64,000 nucleotides of DNA from Neobacillus niacini (GCF_019749295.1 NZ_JACWFG010000001.1:1-64000); one strand, 5' to 3'. Positions 49,368 through 56,726 are shown, numbered from the stretch's first letter. Notes: generated by a model not told the origin, from the letters alone. A program made the numbers and translations.

Positions 49368-49530
49368 TCTCGTTAACCTCCTCAGCCTCTTTTATTTTCT
49401 GAAGCACTCGGTCCGTCCAATCGGTACCATCACGCCTCGGATTTTTGTATTTTTTATTTCGTTCTAATCTTCATATTTCGCGTTGGCTAAGGCCTTCATA
49501 TCTTACTTGACCAGAATTTCTACGGCCCAT
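49351..49530 (-). pseudogene. Small gene interrupted by one in-frame TGA
   Basis: The ATG at 49530 overlaps the HNH stop as TAATG, a coupled start. The frame reads MGRRNSGQVRYEGLSQREI, TGA (49473-49471), then RLERNKKYKNPRRDGTDWTD and VLQKIKEAEEVNENGGIN with a TAA. Both halves have the charged composition of one protein of 59 codons. A point mutation of Trp or Arg to TGA is the simplest cause. A Sec codon is conceivable because tRNA-Sec is present, but no SECIS-like hairpin with a GGT loop was seen. Confidence 0.5.
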
Positions 49531-50096
49531 TATTTCACTTCCTTTTCCATTTCCTCGCGAATCTTGCGTACTTCACTTATGGCGAAATCATCCACTAAGT
49601 TCACGAGCAATTCTTCGACCTTTTTATCAGCAGAAAGAGCAAGGTACTGGACTAAAACCTTTAAATTTTCATCAGTAAAACTTTCTTCGTCGAAATAGTA
49701 ACCGATTACCGATTTATCGCTTTTCTTTGAATTGCATGTAGGACAACTAATTACCAAATTGTTAATATGATCCGCTCCGCCCTGGCTTCGAGCCCTTACA
49801 TGTTCAACATGAAATGTCGGTCCGTTTGGCTCCTCTTTGGCTCCGCAATAAATACAGATACCTCCGAAGGCCTCCAGCAGTGCTTTTATCTCTTCAAGAG
49901 TTACAGCGACTTCATTTCCGGCCATTTCCGCACGTAGCTTTAGTTTGTAAAAGGCGTGGTAAGCGCGGTCTGTCGATTTCGCTTTACAGCTTTTGCACCT
50001 AGTGGTGCGACCACCTTCGTATCTTTTATCCCGTTCAAATTCATCCCGTGCCTTAACCTCGCCGCAAATCCTACAAGTCCTTAACGTTTGACTCAT
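49530..50096 (-). CDS. HNH-family endonuclease
   Basis: 188 aa. An N-terminal zinc ribbon (CRICGEVKARDEF, CKSCKAK) precedes an HNH module with CIYCGAKEEPNGPTFHVEHVRARSQGGADHINNLVISCPTCNSKKSD, in which His-Val-Glu-His, Asn and the CxxC pairs form the metal site. In phages such proteins assist DNA packaging or act as homing or defence nucleases. Here it overlaps the following small gene by coupling, and its own start overlaps by 4 bases the end of the 73-aa gene upstream. Confidence 0.85.
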   Translation of the reverse strand: MSQTLRTCRICGEVKARDEFERDKRYEGGRTTRCKSCKAKSTDRAYHAFYKLKLRAEMAGNEVAVTLEEIKALLEAFGGICIYCGAKEEPNGPTFHVEHVRARSQGGADHINNLVISCPTCNSKKSDKSVIGYYFDEESFTDENLKVLVQYLALSADKKVEELLVNLVDDFAISEVRKIREEMEKEVK

Positions 50097-50314
50097 GCGC
50101 TCTTCCCCCTCTTTTTAAATCGGAAATCCATCCAAAGCCTCGGAATCATTTCAGTGATTTGGCGTTTAGTGCAATGCGGTCCGAACGTGAAATACCTTGC
50201 CTCTTCTCCGTCCGTGACTTTCGCAACTATCTGTTTTTGATGGTGCGGGTAATTTCCGCCAGGTATACAAAGGATTGTATGAATTGCCTTTTCTCCACTC
50301 AAAACTATTGCCAT
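50093..50314 (-). CDS. Unknown small protein, 73 aa
   Basis: Starts MAIVLSGEKAIHTILCIPGG with GAAGGGGGAT upstream. Basic C-terminus (WMDFRFKKRGKSA). It ends in an ATGA overlap with the HNH gene, so the two are co-translated. No family recognised. Confidence 0.55.
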   Translation of the reverse strand: MAIVLSGEKAIHTILCIPGGNYPHHQKQIVAKVTDGEEARYFTFGPHCTKRQITEMIPRLWMDFRFKKRGKSA

Positions 50315-50342
50315 CCCCCTTCAATAGTGTTATATTTAAGGT

Positions 50343-50558
50343 TTAAACACTTTTTCTAAAACCATCGTAAAAAAGATCAAACTCTTCTGGCAGTCCAGCT
50401 TCTATTCGTACTAATTTGGCTCGAATATAATCGGTAATATCACGCTGATTTTTTTCTATAGCACAGATTGTCGATGCCGCAACACCGATTCTTTTTGCGA
50501 ACTTTTCTTGCGATTCCTCTAAAAAATAACGAATAGCCTTTGCTTTCATCCCGTCCAA
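50343..50558 (-). CDS. Xre-type helix-turn-helix protein, 71 aa
   Basis: A compact Cro/Xre domain: KAIRYFLEESQEKFAKRIGVAASTICAIEKNQRDITDYIRAKL. It is a single-domain DNA-binding regulator of the element. AGGAGGTAATCGAATTGG precedes the start. Target sites are not known. Confidence 0.75.
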   Translation of the reverse strand: MDGMKAKAIRYFLEESQEKFAKRIGVAASTICAIEKNQRDITDYIRAKLVRIEAGLPEEFDLFYDGFRKSV

Positions 50559-50621
50559 TTCGATTACCTCCTATCTATTCCGTTTGAGCCCAAAAAAATT
50601 AACGAACTATTATGGGCTTTC

Positions 50622-51299
50622 CTATATATGCATTTTTTTACTGCGGCTAAATTCTAGCGCCCTCTTGCGCTCGAGTCTCAGGTGTCTCTCCGAATACTTT
50701 TCCGCAAAATAGTCTGGCTCTAATTGAGATACTTCAACGTCTCCATAACGATGCTTATGGCTGATCCCTCTGACGTAAACCTTATCACTTCCATCCGTTG
50801 GCGTAGCTTTGTTATTTCGCTTATACCCGCGTTGAATTGCCGCGTCAATTTGCTCGAGTTTGTCATTTGAGAATGGCGTTTCGTAACGATGAGCACGCTT
50901 AAGCATGTAGTGTTCCGAGACATAATAGGGATACTCAAGCCAATGCACGTGACATTCGTACATTTCGCGTTCGAATGATTTCTCCTTCTTCGGCTTCAAT
51001 AGCTCTTTGTCAGCCTTCTTGACCGCCTTGGCGTGATTATCTTTCGCAAATTTGCAAGATGGGCCGCACACTTTCGAGTTATTCGGCTTTGTTTTGTCGC
51101 GATAAAAATACCCGCACCAGTCACATCGTTTAATCCGTTTGTCATTATTGTCGTTAAAATCTCCCTTGATTAGGCGATTAATTAGTAACAGTGCTTTGTC
51201 TCGAGTTATCTCTACGTTCAATTGTTCGAAGAATGAGCTTGCATATTCAATGGCTCCTTCGCCCGGGTTCTTAAAATTTATATTGGCTGTCATTTTCAT
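50622..51299 (-). CDS. Unknown protein with treble-clef-like zinc site, about 225 aa
   Basis: From the ATG at 51299 (MKMTANINFKNPGEGAIEYAS) after AAGGGGAA. CDWCGYFYRDKTKPNNSKVCGPSCK at about residues 62-86 is a CxxC..CxxxC zinc finger like those of CGNR or HNH-adjacent proteins. The rest is basic (KAVKKADKELLKPKKEKSFERE, RHLRLERKRALEFSRSKK). Nucleic-acid binding is likely. Lies between the primase and the Xre gene. Confidence 0.55.
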   Translation of the reverse strand: MKMTANINFKNPGEGAIEYASSFFEQLNVEITRDKALLLINRLIKGDFNDNNDKRIKRCDWCGYFYRDKTKPNNSKVCGPSCKFAKDNHAKAVKKADKELLKPKKEKSFEREMYECHVHWLEYPYYVSEHYMLKRAHRYETPFSNDKLEQIDAAIQRGYKRNNKATPTDGSDKVYVRGISHKHRYGDVEVSQLEPDYFAEKYSERHLRLERKRALEFSRSKKMHI

Positions 51300-51401
51300 T
51301 TCCCCTTTTGGCTGTTTTGTGTTACTATTAAATTGGATAAATGTGTACAAAATCGGTAACGTAATAACATATTTATATATATAGAGCTTTTAAACACCGC
51401 C

Positions 51402-52829
51402 CTATAACGCCCACTTATTCTCGTATTCCCTACGCTTTACATACCGCTTGATTTCCTTTACATCGCATAATTGTAATGCAACGTCGACGACTGATTGCTC
51501 ATTTGATACTTCGACACTCGGCTCATCCTCCGCAACTTCCGGAAGTAATAGACGATACTTGTTAGGCTTATGGCGAAATTGGCCGAGCTCAAGACTCTTC
51601 GCAATATCTACCTCGCCCTTTCGCCGATATTCAACGTAACCTTTTTCCACCAGCGTCTTTATTGCATTCTGAACGGTCTCCCTCGAAGTCGTGCCAATCA
51701 TAGCCATCGCTGTCTTAGTCTTCAGATAAAAAGTCGGCCCGTAGCGCTTGCTTGTTACGAGCATCGCGTAAAGCATTTGCTTTTGCTTGAAGGTGCCGCA
51801 TTGCAGAACCGCCAGTATTTCGGACTTATAAATCGTAACCTGTTTGTCTGTGTTTCCGAGTTTCATATCTTTTTCGTAAGCATAAGCGACAAGCCTTTGC
51901 GCCTCTTTAAGCCAATGGTCCGGCGTGCTGCCTTTGCTGAAATACTGCGGAGGTGTGGCGTTAAGAATGTCCATAATCGCCTCGACAGCTTCTTCTGGCT
52001 CAAATCCTTGCGAATTATAGAAACACGCAAGCGTCAGCGTGGTCGAGTGCCTGCTGTTACTTTCGGTAAGTCTGCCCGCTTCGAGTATGCGACGTGCTTT
52101 TTGCAATGCTGCAGATACGTCGATCACGTTGGCCATGATATTCGTTTCAGCCGCTACCGCCTCGAATTCACTCGCCTGTTGGTCGGTAAGTCCGAAGTCT
52201 GACTCGGTTATTATCGTTGAGTCCATCGGCTGTACGTCGAGCAAATAGTCGAAGGATTTAATAGGAGTCAACGTTTCATTATCGCAAAACCAACAGCGAT
52301 TGCCGGTCTTTTGGTGGACGCCGAGTGGTAATTTTATGCCTTGAGTCCATGAGGGTCGAAACTCTATTTGACCGTCCTGCAATTTGCCGACCGTGGCTAT
52401 TACGTTGTCATAGAAGACGCGAATCTCTTTCACGGGTATCGGCTTATCGAAGAACATATCGACATGATAGCCTTTATTACCGCTAACGCTTACGTGAATG
52501 TCCTGCCGCTTAATATTAAACTCGTGAACTAGTACGTCGATCAGCTTTAGCGTTGCCCAGCGCGCAAGACCTTTGTCGTTAAAGTCAACGTCGAAGGTTA
52601 TGAATTTGTTAAAATAGCCTCCGTTGAAAATTCCGTAGGTTAGGTCGCCATCAATATGCGTCTTTAACATACTGTCGTTTAGAACGACCACTCTGGCGCT
52701 ATGCTTTTTATTAAACGTCACATAACTGTTTGGAAATTGGACTAAATACTTGCTACGTGTTTGGATGTAGAGCTCATTTATTTTTGCGTAAATAAGTTTG
52801 CGGCTGTTCTCTGTTGGCAGTTTTGGCAA
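51402..52829 (-). CDS. Archaeo-eukaryotic-type (AEP) replication primase
   Basis: 475 aa with a TTG start at 52829. The catalytic core has KFITFDVDF (Asp80, Asp82), SVSGNKGYHVDMFF (the SxGxGxH motif, residues 114-126) and a later IEFRPSWTQGIKLPLGVHQKTG block with a CWFCDNE pair. These are the AEP primase signatures. A helical PriCT-like segment (about 260-330) and a winged-helix domain (about 360-440: MLYAMLVTSKRYGPTFYLKTKTAMAMIGTTSRETVQNAIKTL) follow. It probably primes replication of the element from the repeats lying 290 bases upstream. No helicase gene is visible. Confidence 0.82.
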   Translation of the reverse strand: MPKLPTENSRKLIYAKINELYIQTRSKYLVQFPNSYVTFNKKHSARVVVLNDSMLKTHIDGDLTYGIFNGGYFNKFITFDVDFNDKGLARWATLKLIDVLVHEFNIKRQDIHVSVSGNKGYHVDMFFDKPIPVKEIRVFYDNVIATVGKLQDGQIEFRPSWTQGIKLPLGVHQKTGNRCWFCDNETLTPIKSFDYLLDVQPMDSTIITESDFGLTDQQASEFEAVAAETNIMANVIDVSAALQKARRILEAGRLTESNSRHSTTLTLACFYNSQGFEPEEAVEAIMDILNATPPQYFSKGSTPDHWLKEAQRLVAYAYEKDMKLGNTDKQVTIYKSEILAVLQCGTFKQKQMLYAMLVTSKRYGPTFYLKTKTAMAMIGTTSRETVQNAIKTLVEKGYVEYRRKGEVDIAKSLELGQFRHKPNKYRLLLPEVAEDEPSVEVSNEQSVVDVALQLCDVKEIKRYVKRREYENKWAL

Positions 52830-52834
52830 TCAAC

Positions 52835-53011
52835 TCATTCCTTCCTCTCGAATCTTGCTAATTCTCCATCGAGCTCAGGCGTGTTTAAAAATACAAAGAC
52901 CAATTTGCCTCGGTACCGTCGACTCGGCTCGATATCAACTAACTTAAAATCTTTTGCGACCAGTTCCTTCGCAACTCTTACACTTAGTACACACTTGTAC
53001 TTTTCTTCCAT
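52835..53011 (-). CDS. DUF5659-like small protein, 58 aa
   Basis: Reads MEEKYKCVLSVRVAKELVAK, then DFKLVDIEPSRRYRGKLVFVF and a tail of ELDGELARFERKE. The strand pattern and VxVAKxLxxxGFxLxDIxPxxR resemble the DUF5659 family of phage and plasmid proteins. GGAGGGGATAACGA precedes the ATG. Its TGA lies 6 bases before the primase start, so the two are coupled. Confidence 0.65.
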   Translation of the reverse strand: MEEKYKCVLSVRVAKELVAKDFKLVDIEPSRRYRGKLVFVFLNTPELDGELARFERKE

Positions 53012-53117
53012 TCGTTATCCCCTCCGTAATTTTGTTTTATGTGAACGCGGACTTGCCGCGGAAAAAATACCGCTTAATAATAGTGACGTATTAGAATGAT
53101 TTTTCGGACACCTTACC

Positions 53118-53232
53118 TAATAATACGAATGAGTTTTAAATGTCGCGCACCCTTACTTAATAATAGGAACGAGATCCGAAAGTCGCGCAGTCTTCACTGT
53201 ATAATAAGAACGAAATTTAAAAGTCGCGCACT
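53118..53232. repeat. Three iteron-like direct repeats with a 40-41 bp period
   Basis: The units share TAATAATA-GAACGAG at the left and GTCGCGCA at the right. GTCGCGCA occurs at 53142, 53182 and 53223, spaced 40 and 41 bases. A degenerate fourth left half lies near 53075. They lie upstream of the DUF5659/primase pair and are candidates for an origin or operator array. Confidence 0.7.
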
Positions 53233-53245
53233 TTTTAAAAAATAC

Positions 53246-53274
53246 TTGCGAACATTTGTTCGGTATGCTATTAT
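53246..53274 (+). promoter_or_regulatory. LexA-controlled promoter
   Basis: TTGCGA (53246-53251), 17 bases, TATTAT (53269-53274). The palindrome CGAACATTTGTTCG at 53249-53262 equals the Bacillus LexA/DinR box and covers the -35 region and spacer. Confidence 0.75.
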
Positions 53275-53280
53275 AAAAAT

Positions 53281-53665
53281 AGAAAAAGGCCTGACCCGCA
53301 TGCCACCACGAATCAAGCCTTACATATACTCGGCGCTACCTATTGGGTTGCCGCCAGTCACCGAGAGTCGGCCAGCAGACTTGTGACGGCTCCAAGCACA
53401 AATCTTTCGTGCCACCGAAGGAGCTCCACCTGGAGTCGTGCTGCTATTTAAAATCGCTTGCTGATACGCCCTTGCCTTCGACGTACCAACGTCACGATTA
53501 CCGGTACAGCAATGCCGTACCCTTTATTTCTAAAGCGATTGCCGTCGCTTACCTAAAAACCACCGCTACCTGGATCGTGTACCATATGATATAATCGACT
53601 CCTAGAGTATTTTCGAGAGCTTGCCGGGACCTCCACAGTCATAAAGGCAGGCTCTTACTTTTTTG
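53281..53665 (+). ncRNA. Candidate structured noncoding RNA
   Basis: No open frame with a ribosome site crosses these 380 bases. They hold at least seven inverted repeats: 53287-53320, 53332-53355, nested stems 53357-53387 and 53389-53424, then 53480-53493, 53503-53521 and 53533-53550. At the end AGAGCTTGCC..GGCAGGCTCT is followed by TACTTTTTT (53616-53664), a terminator. The start coincides with the LexA-controlled promoter. On the opposite strand the first hairpin is followed by TTTTTCTATTTTT, so a minus-strand 3' leader of the adjacent gene is the alternative. Confidence 0.5.
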
Positions 53666-53963
53666 CAAGTTCATACATAACCTCGAGAAATGATGCAGTC
53701 GCAAGCCATTCCAAGCCCAAAGCGTCCAATCGTTCGTTATCTCCCTCGAGAAATTCTGCTTCAAGCATTCCGCATTCTGCACGGTCAATATAAACGGTAT
53801 TTTGGTCATCGCTTATAGGCTCGTTAGGAATAAGTATTACTGCGTCGTTTTCGCTTCTCTCAAGAATGACGTTTGGCGCCAGCAAGAAAACTTCATCTTC
53901 GACTACTCCGAAATCCGGATCATCCGACACAGTGTAAACAGCCTTAATTTTGCGTACAGTCAT
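53655..53963 (-). CDS. Unknown acidic small protein, 102 aa
   Basis: Begins MTVRKIKAVYTVSDDPDFGV. Acidic, beta-rich first half and a helical end (LGLEWLATASFLEVMYELAKK). No motif recognised. Last of a cluster of five small minus-strand genes; it overlaps the preceding gene by 4 bases. Confidence 0.55.
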   Translation of the reverse strand: MTVRKIKAVYTVSDDPDFGVVEDEVFLLAPNVILERSENDAVILIPNEPISDDQNTVYIDRAECGMLEAEFLEGDNERLDALGLEWLATASFLEVMYELAKK

Positions 53964-54178
53964 GCGATTCTTCCCTCCTTTAGAGTTTCGCCAAATAGAT
54001 TCGATGCTTGAAATGCGTTAATTTCTCCGCAGCCAAATCTTACTTTCTTAGAGATTTCCGGAAATAACTCCGACATTTTTGCTGGTGAGATTGTAACCGG
54101 AGGATTAGGATCCCCGTTTACCACATATAAGTTAAACCAGCCAACTATTGTTTTTACATAACGAATCTGAACTGTCAT
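53960..54178 (-). CDS. Unknown small protein, 72 aa
   Basis: MTVQIRYVKTIVGWFNLYVV, then a helical segment MSELFPEISKKVRFGCGEINAF. GGAGGGAAATAAA precedes the ATG. Shares the layout of the 72-aa gene at 54488 (a short strand region, then a helix ending in an F-G/F-F motif), so they may be paralogues. Coupled to the next gene by a 4-base overlap. Confidence 0.5.
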   Translation of the reverse strand: MTVQIRYVKTIVGWFNLYVVNGDPNPPVTISPAKMSELFPEISKKVRFGCGEINAFQASNLFGETLKEGRIA

Positions 54179-54193
54179 TTTATTTCCCTCCTA

Positions 54194-54412
54194 TTATTTC
54201 TTACCTAATCGTGATTCCATTTCATTAATTTCATCAACTGAATATCCAGTGGTTAGTAGAATATCCAGGTATGCGTCGTAAAGCCCTTCACGGTAACCAA
54301 CGTATTCATCGTCACCTGTATAATCTAGCCGACTCCGATGTTCATCTACTTCATTCCACGCCTTAACCATTTCAGAGACAATTCGTTCAACTTGGTTAAA
54401 ACTTAACCCCAT
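54194..54412 (-). CDS. Unknown acidic helical protein, 72 aa
   Basis: MGLSFNQVERIVSEMVKAWNEVDEHRSRLDYTGDDEYVGYREGLYDAYLDILLTTGYSVDEINEME. Fully helical and acidic; it could be a DNA mimic or adaptor, but this is not supported further. AGGAGGTGATGGG lies before the ATG. Confidence 0.55.
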   Translation of the reverse strand: MGLSFNQVERIVSEMVKAWNEVDEHRSRLDYTGDDEYVGYREGLYDAYLDILLTTGYSVDEINEMESRLGKK

Positions 54413-54461
54413 CCCATCACCTCCTTAAAATCATCAACTTGTACAAAATTAGCTAAAAAGG

Positions 54462-54481
54462 ATGTCGGCATAATACCGACG
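54462..54481 (-). terminator. Terminator of the 54488 gene
   Basis: On the minus strand GTCGG-TATTATG-CCGAC is followed by ATCCTTTTT. Confidence 0.65.
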
Positions 54482-54487
54482 TAAGTA

Positions 54488-54706
54488 TTACGTGTTTTGC
54501 TCGAAAAACTCTTCAGCAAAGGCCTTATCCATTTTTACTATTCCGGCCTTATAACTAGTCGATGTGCCTGGAAAAAATCGCTTAAATTGCTTCGAACAAA
54601 TAAAGATAGGTTTCCCAGTAGTTCCGATGATACGGAGGTCAAAGGAGCCGTCGGGCTTTCTGATAAAACGGACGTCAACAGGCTTAGTAATTATCGGGAT
54701 GAACAT
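54488..54706 (-). CDS. Unknown small protein, 72 aa
   Basis: MFIPIITKPVDVRFIRKPDG with strands followed by a helix (KQFKRFFPGTSTSYKAGIVKMDKAFAEEFFEQ). The start lies 16 bases inside the end of the 105-aa gene upstream. Similar in outline to the 53960 product. No family recognised. Confidence 0.5.
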   Translation of the reverse strand: MFIPIITKPVDVRFIRKPDGSFDLRIIGTTGKPIFICSKQFKRFFPGTSTSYKAGIVKMDKAFAEEFFEQNT

Positions 54707-55008
54707 TTAATCCGAGCCTCCCTCAACGTGACTAAGTATTCGAAAAACTCAATGGCTGACATTTTACTAACCTTTTCGATGTCTACCGTTTTACATGGAT
54801 CACCGACGAGAAAAAAGTGTGCGAAAAATAATGAATAGGTGAAGTCGAGGTCGTTTGTCCCGTCTTTTAAACGAAAAATTGTCATTCCTTCCTCTTCAAA
54901 AACAACTGCAGCTCGATTTTTTAACATGATCGCTTGATAAGACTGAAAAATCTCTGAACCGTCGTTATCCTGTTCACGCAAATAAACCGTTTCTATCATT
55001 GCGCCCAC
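54691..55008 (-). CDS. Unknown small protein, 105 aa
   Basis: MGAMIETVYLREQDNDGSEIFQSYQAIMLKNRAAVVFEEEGMTIFRL, a beta-rich protein with a charged end. First gene of the small-gene cluster that runs to 53655, read from the control region shared with the divergent repressor. AAGGAGTGGGC precedes the first ATG. Confidence 0.55.
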   Translation of the reverse strand: MGAMIETVYLREQDNDGSEIFQSYQAIMLKNRAAVVFEEEGMTIFRLKDGTNDLDFTYSLFFAHFFLVGDPCKTVDIEKVSKMSAIEFFEYLVTLREARIKCSSR

Positions 55009-55180
55009 TCCTTGTTGTTTAACTCCTGCGGTAATACCACTGGGTTAATTAGAGTATATAACTCCAGCAGTAAAACCGTCAAGGTAAAAATTAAAAAAAT
55101 TTAGAAACTTTTTAAGAAACTTTTTCGTAAAAATAAGTTATAATAGAAAATACAGAAACTGAGGTTCGGGAGAGGTATAT
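55009..55180. promoter_or_regulatory. Divergent control region between small-gene cluster and repressor
   Basis: On the repressor side AGAAACTTTTT occurs twice with a 12-base period (55103-55113, 55115-55125) and AGAAACTG again at 55154, around a TATAAT at 55139-55144. On the cluster side CGGTAATACCAC (55029-55040) and the similar CAGTAAAACCG (about 55071) are present. These look like operators for two regulators, as in a phage genetic switch. Confidence 0.5.
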
Positions 55181-55420
55181 ATGACACTAGAATTTAAATT
55201 AGGTGACGTACTAGAGGAATTAGAGATATCGATGAACGCCTTAGCGGTAGAAGGCAAGATCCGACCGGCAACTGTCTCATCCTACGTAAAAGGTGACGTC
55301 AGTCGAATCGAAGTCGAGACGTTAGTCAGCATCCTAGACACGGTCAATCGCTTGGCCGAAGAAAAGGGATTAAAGCACAGCTACAGCATCGAGGATGTAG
55401 TTTCATACGAATACAAATAA
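55181..55420 (+). CDS. Helix-turn-helix repressor-like protein, 79 aa
   Basis: KLGDVLEELEISMNALAVEGKIRPATVSSYVKGDVSRIEVETLVSILDTVN is a Xre/Cro-like domain lacking a separate effector domain. GGGAGAGGTATAT precedes the ATG. Divergent from the small-gene cluster, so it is the likely repressor of the lysogenic-type switch. Ends at a terminator. Confidence 0.72.
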   Translation: MTLEFKLGDVLEELEISMNALAVEGKIRPATVSSYVKGDVSRIEVETLVSILDTVNRLAEEKGLKHSYSIEDVVSYEYK

Positions 55421-55441
55421 GCGACCCGTCAAGGTCGCCTT
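55421..55441 (+). terminator. Terminator of the repressor gene
   Basis: GCGACCCGTCAAGGTCGC is followed by CTTTTTC and overlaps the end of the convergent gene. Confidence 0.8.
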
Positions 55442-55443
55442 TT

Positions 55444-55689
55444 TCATGCGCTAATATCTACATGCCTCTTACACTTGCAGCATTGGAATACATTCGGACG
55501 TATTTCGCGGTGTCTCTTTAACTTGCGACAGGTCTGACAGCTCAGCGTCACATGTCTGCCACTTCCTTCGTTAATGACTAGGTCCGAATCTTCCGTAACC
55601 AGTTCCTCGTCCTCCTCAGCACCCGTAGAAAAGACAGCATACGCCATTATGACGGTCATGCCTCCGGTTATAAAACTGACCCAGCTCAT
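55444..55689 (-). CDS. Small membrane protein with zinc ribbon, 81 aa
   Basis: N-terminal hydrophobic segment (MSWVSFITGGMTVIMAYAVF), an acidic stretch (EEDEELVTEDSD), then a zinc-ribbon pattern CQTCRKLKRHREIRPNVFQCCKCK. Probably membrane-anchored with the ribbon inside. It overlaps the preceding ribbon-helix-helix gene by 4 bases. No family recognised. Confidence 0.6.
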   Translation of the reverse strand: MSWVSFITGGMTVIMAYAVFSTGAEEDEELVTEDSDLVINEGSGRHVTLSCQTCRKLKRHREIRPNVFQCCKCKRHVDISA

Positions 55690-55961
55690 CGGAAGTCCTC
55701 CCGGCCAGTTAATACGTAGTTCAGCTCTCCGTTATTATTGACGACGATCACGCGGTAGGCTGCTTGTGTACAATACTCGCGCTGCAGTTCCGAGACAAGT
55801 TCTGCGTCGTTTAACCCCTTTTCGATGAGTATTCCGGCCAATGTCGTCGGCTTCATGTTGCAAGCGGTCGCCAGGCGCCTGAGCTTCGAGTCTTGCTTAT
55901 TGGAGAGCGAAACGTTCACTCGATTAACTTTCTTGCCACCCAATCCCTTTCCTTCTATCAT
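55686..55961 (-). CDS. Ribbon-helix-helix (CopG-like) protein, 91 aa
   Basis: VNRVNVSLSNKQDSKLRRLATACNMKPTTLAGILIEKGLND is a ribbon-helix-helix pattern with the Thr-Thr helix turn. The rest has a beta-rich tail. GGGAGGTCACCGGA precedes the ATG. Likely DNA-binding; may pair functionally with the second such protein at 56053. Confidence 0.65.
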   Translation of the reverse strand: MIEGKGLGGKKVNRVNVSLSNKQDSKLRRLATACNMKPTTLAGILIEKGLNDAELVSELQREYCTQAAYRVIVVNNNGELNYVLTGREDFR

Positions 55962-56052
55962 TCCGGTGACCTCCCTTTTGAAATCGTCATGACAATTGAC
56001 AACGTCAACCGCGTTACACTGTTACGCAAAGGGTCCGTCGAAGAGACGGGTA

Positions 56053-56259
56053 TTACTTCCCTACGACTATTTTGATTCCACCGCTTGCACTACGTTTAAC
56101 GATCTTGAGCGGAGCATTTCTGCGCTGCATATCCTCGAATATTAACGCCTTTACATACGGACTAAACTCGATATTCTCCTCTGCCAGACGGTCTAAGAAC
56201 GCCCTATCTTGCGGATTGGTAATGTTAAAAGAAACCGACTTAACTCTCTTATTACTCAT
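56053..56259 (-). CDS. Ribbon-helix-helix-like protein, 68 aa
   Basis: VKSVSFNITNPQDRAFLDRLAEENIEFSPYVKALIFEDMQRR has the strand-helix-helix layout of the plasmid Arc/CopG type (similar proteins occur beside plasmid rep and par genes). Basic end. AGGAGGCGTTAAGG precedes the ATG. Confidence 0.6.
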   Translation of the reverse strand: MSNKRVKSVSFNITNPQDRAFLDRLAEENIEFSPYVKALIFEDMQRRNAPLKIVKRSASGGIKIVVGK

Positions 56260-56298
56260 CCTTAACGCCTCCTATCGCTTGATAGTATATGGTATGAG

Positions 56299-56309
56299 CG
56301 GTAATATCG
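56299..56309. promoter_or_regulatory. CGGTAATATCG palindrome-like site
   Basis: One of four related sites (55029, 56299, 56611, 56714) with a CGGTAATAnCG core. It sits between the divergent 68-aa and Xre genes. Confidence 0.4.
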
Positions 56310-56398
56310 TCCTATCACAACATTTTTGGTAAAATTACAAATAATCTTGTGAGAGGATTACGGACAGCTCCGTCGAATTTATATGGTAGGTGATGTTG

Positions 56399-56605
56399 AT
56401 GGTAGTTAGCTTAATAGGATCGTGGATAAAACAGTCGGAGTATAATCGGCCGGAAATATGCAAGAGGTTCGGAGTATCGCAGAATACTCTATCGAATTGG
56501 TGTACGGGCAAGACTTATCCGTCAATTCCGCAGGCCTTCGAACTGGCTACGTTGCTGGGCGTTAAAGTGGACGACTTATATGCGGTGAAAGACGAAGTAA
56601 AATAA
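56399..56605 (+). CDS. Xre-family helix-turn-helix regulator, about 68 aa
   Basis: MVVSLIGSWIKQSEYNRPEICKRFGVSQNTLSNWCTGKTYPSIPQAFELATLLGVKVDDLY is a classical Xre domain. GGTAGGTGATGTTG precedes the ATG at 56399; other in-frame starts lie 6 and 9 bases earlier. Divergent from the ribbon-helix-helix gene. The nearby CGGTAATAnCG sites are candidate targets. Confidence 0.78.
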   Translation: MVVSLIGSWIKQSEYNRPEICKRFGVSQNTLSNWCTGKTYPSIPQAFELATLLGVKVDDLYAVKDEVK

Positions 56606-56610
56606 ATGTG

Positions 56611-56726
56611 CCGGTATTACGGCCTGGACCTGCATTATTTAGGAAATGGCCGCATAAGCTGACGTATAAGCGTGTCAGCGTCCGTAGAGGAGCTGCGTCT
56701 TTAAAAATACATACCGGTAATACCGC
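56611..56726. promoter_or_regulatory. Two inverted CCGGTAATACCGC-type sites around a short structured spacer
   Basis: CCGGTATTACGGC (56611-56623) and CCGGTAATACCGC (56714-56726) lie on either side of a 90-base spacer that contains the hairpin GCTGAC-N10-GTCAGC. The stretch after the Xre stop has no open frame. It may be an operator pair or a short RNA ending at the hairpin at 56735. Confidence 0.4.

Noticed and set aside
49351..49530. A real selenoprotein with Sec at the internal TGA
   Set aside because: No SECIS-like hairpin with a G-G-T loop is visible just after the TGA, and no Sec-typical redox motif surrounds it; kept only as a pseudogene with a note.
53118..53232. CRISPR array
   Set aside because: The repeats are adjacent with a 40-41 bp period and imperfect throughout; there are no unique spacers and no cas genes.
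53096..53594. Two plus-strand frames of 96 and 83 codons
   Set aside because: They cross the iterons, the promoter and the hairpins, lack ribosome sites, and read as noncoding.
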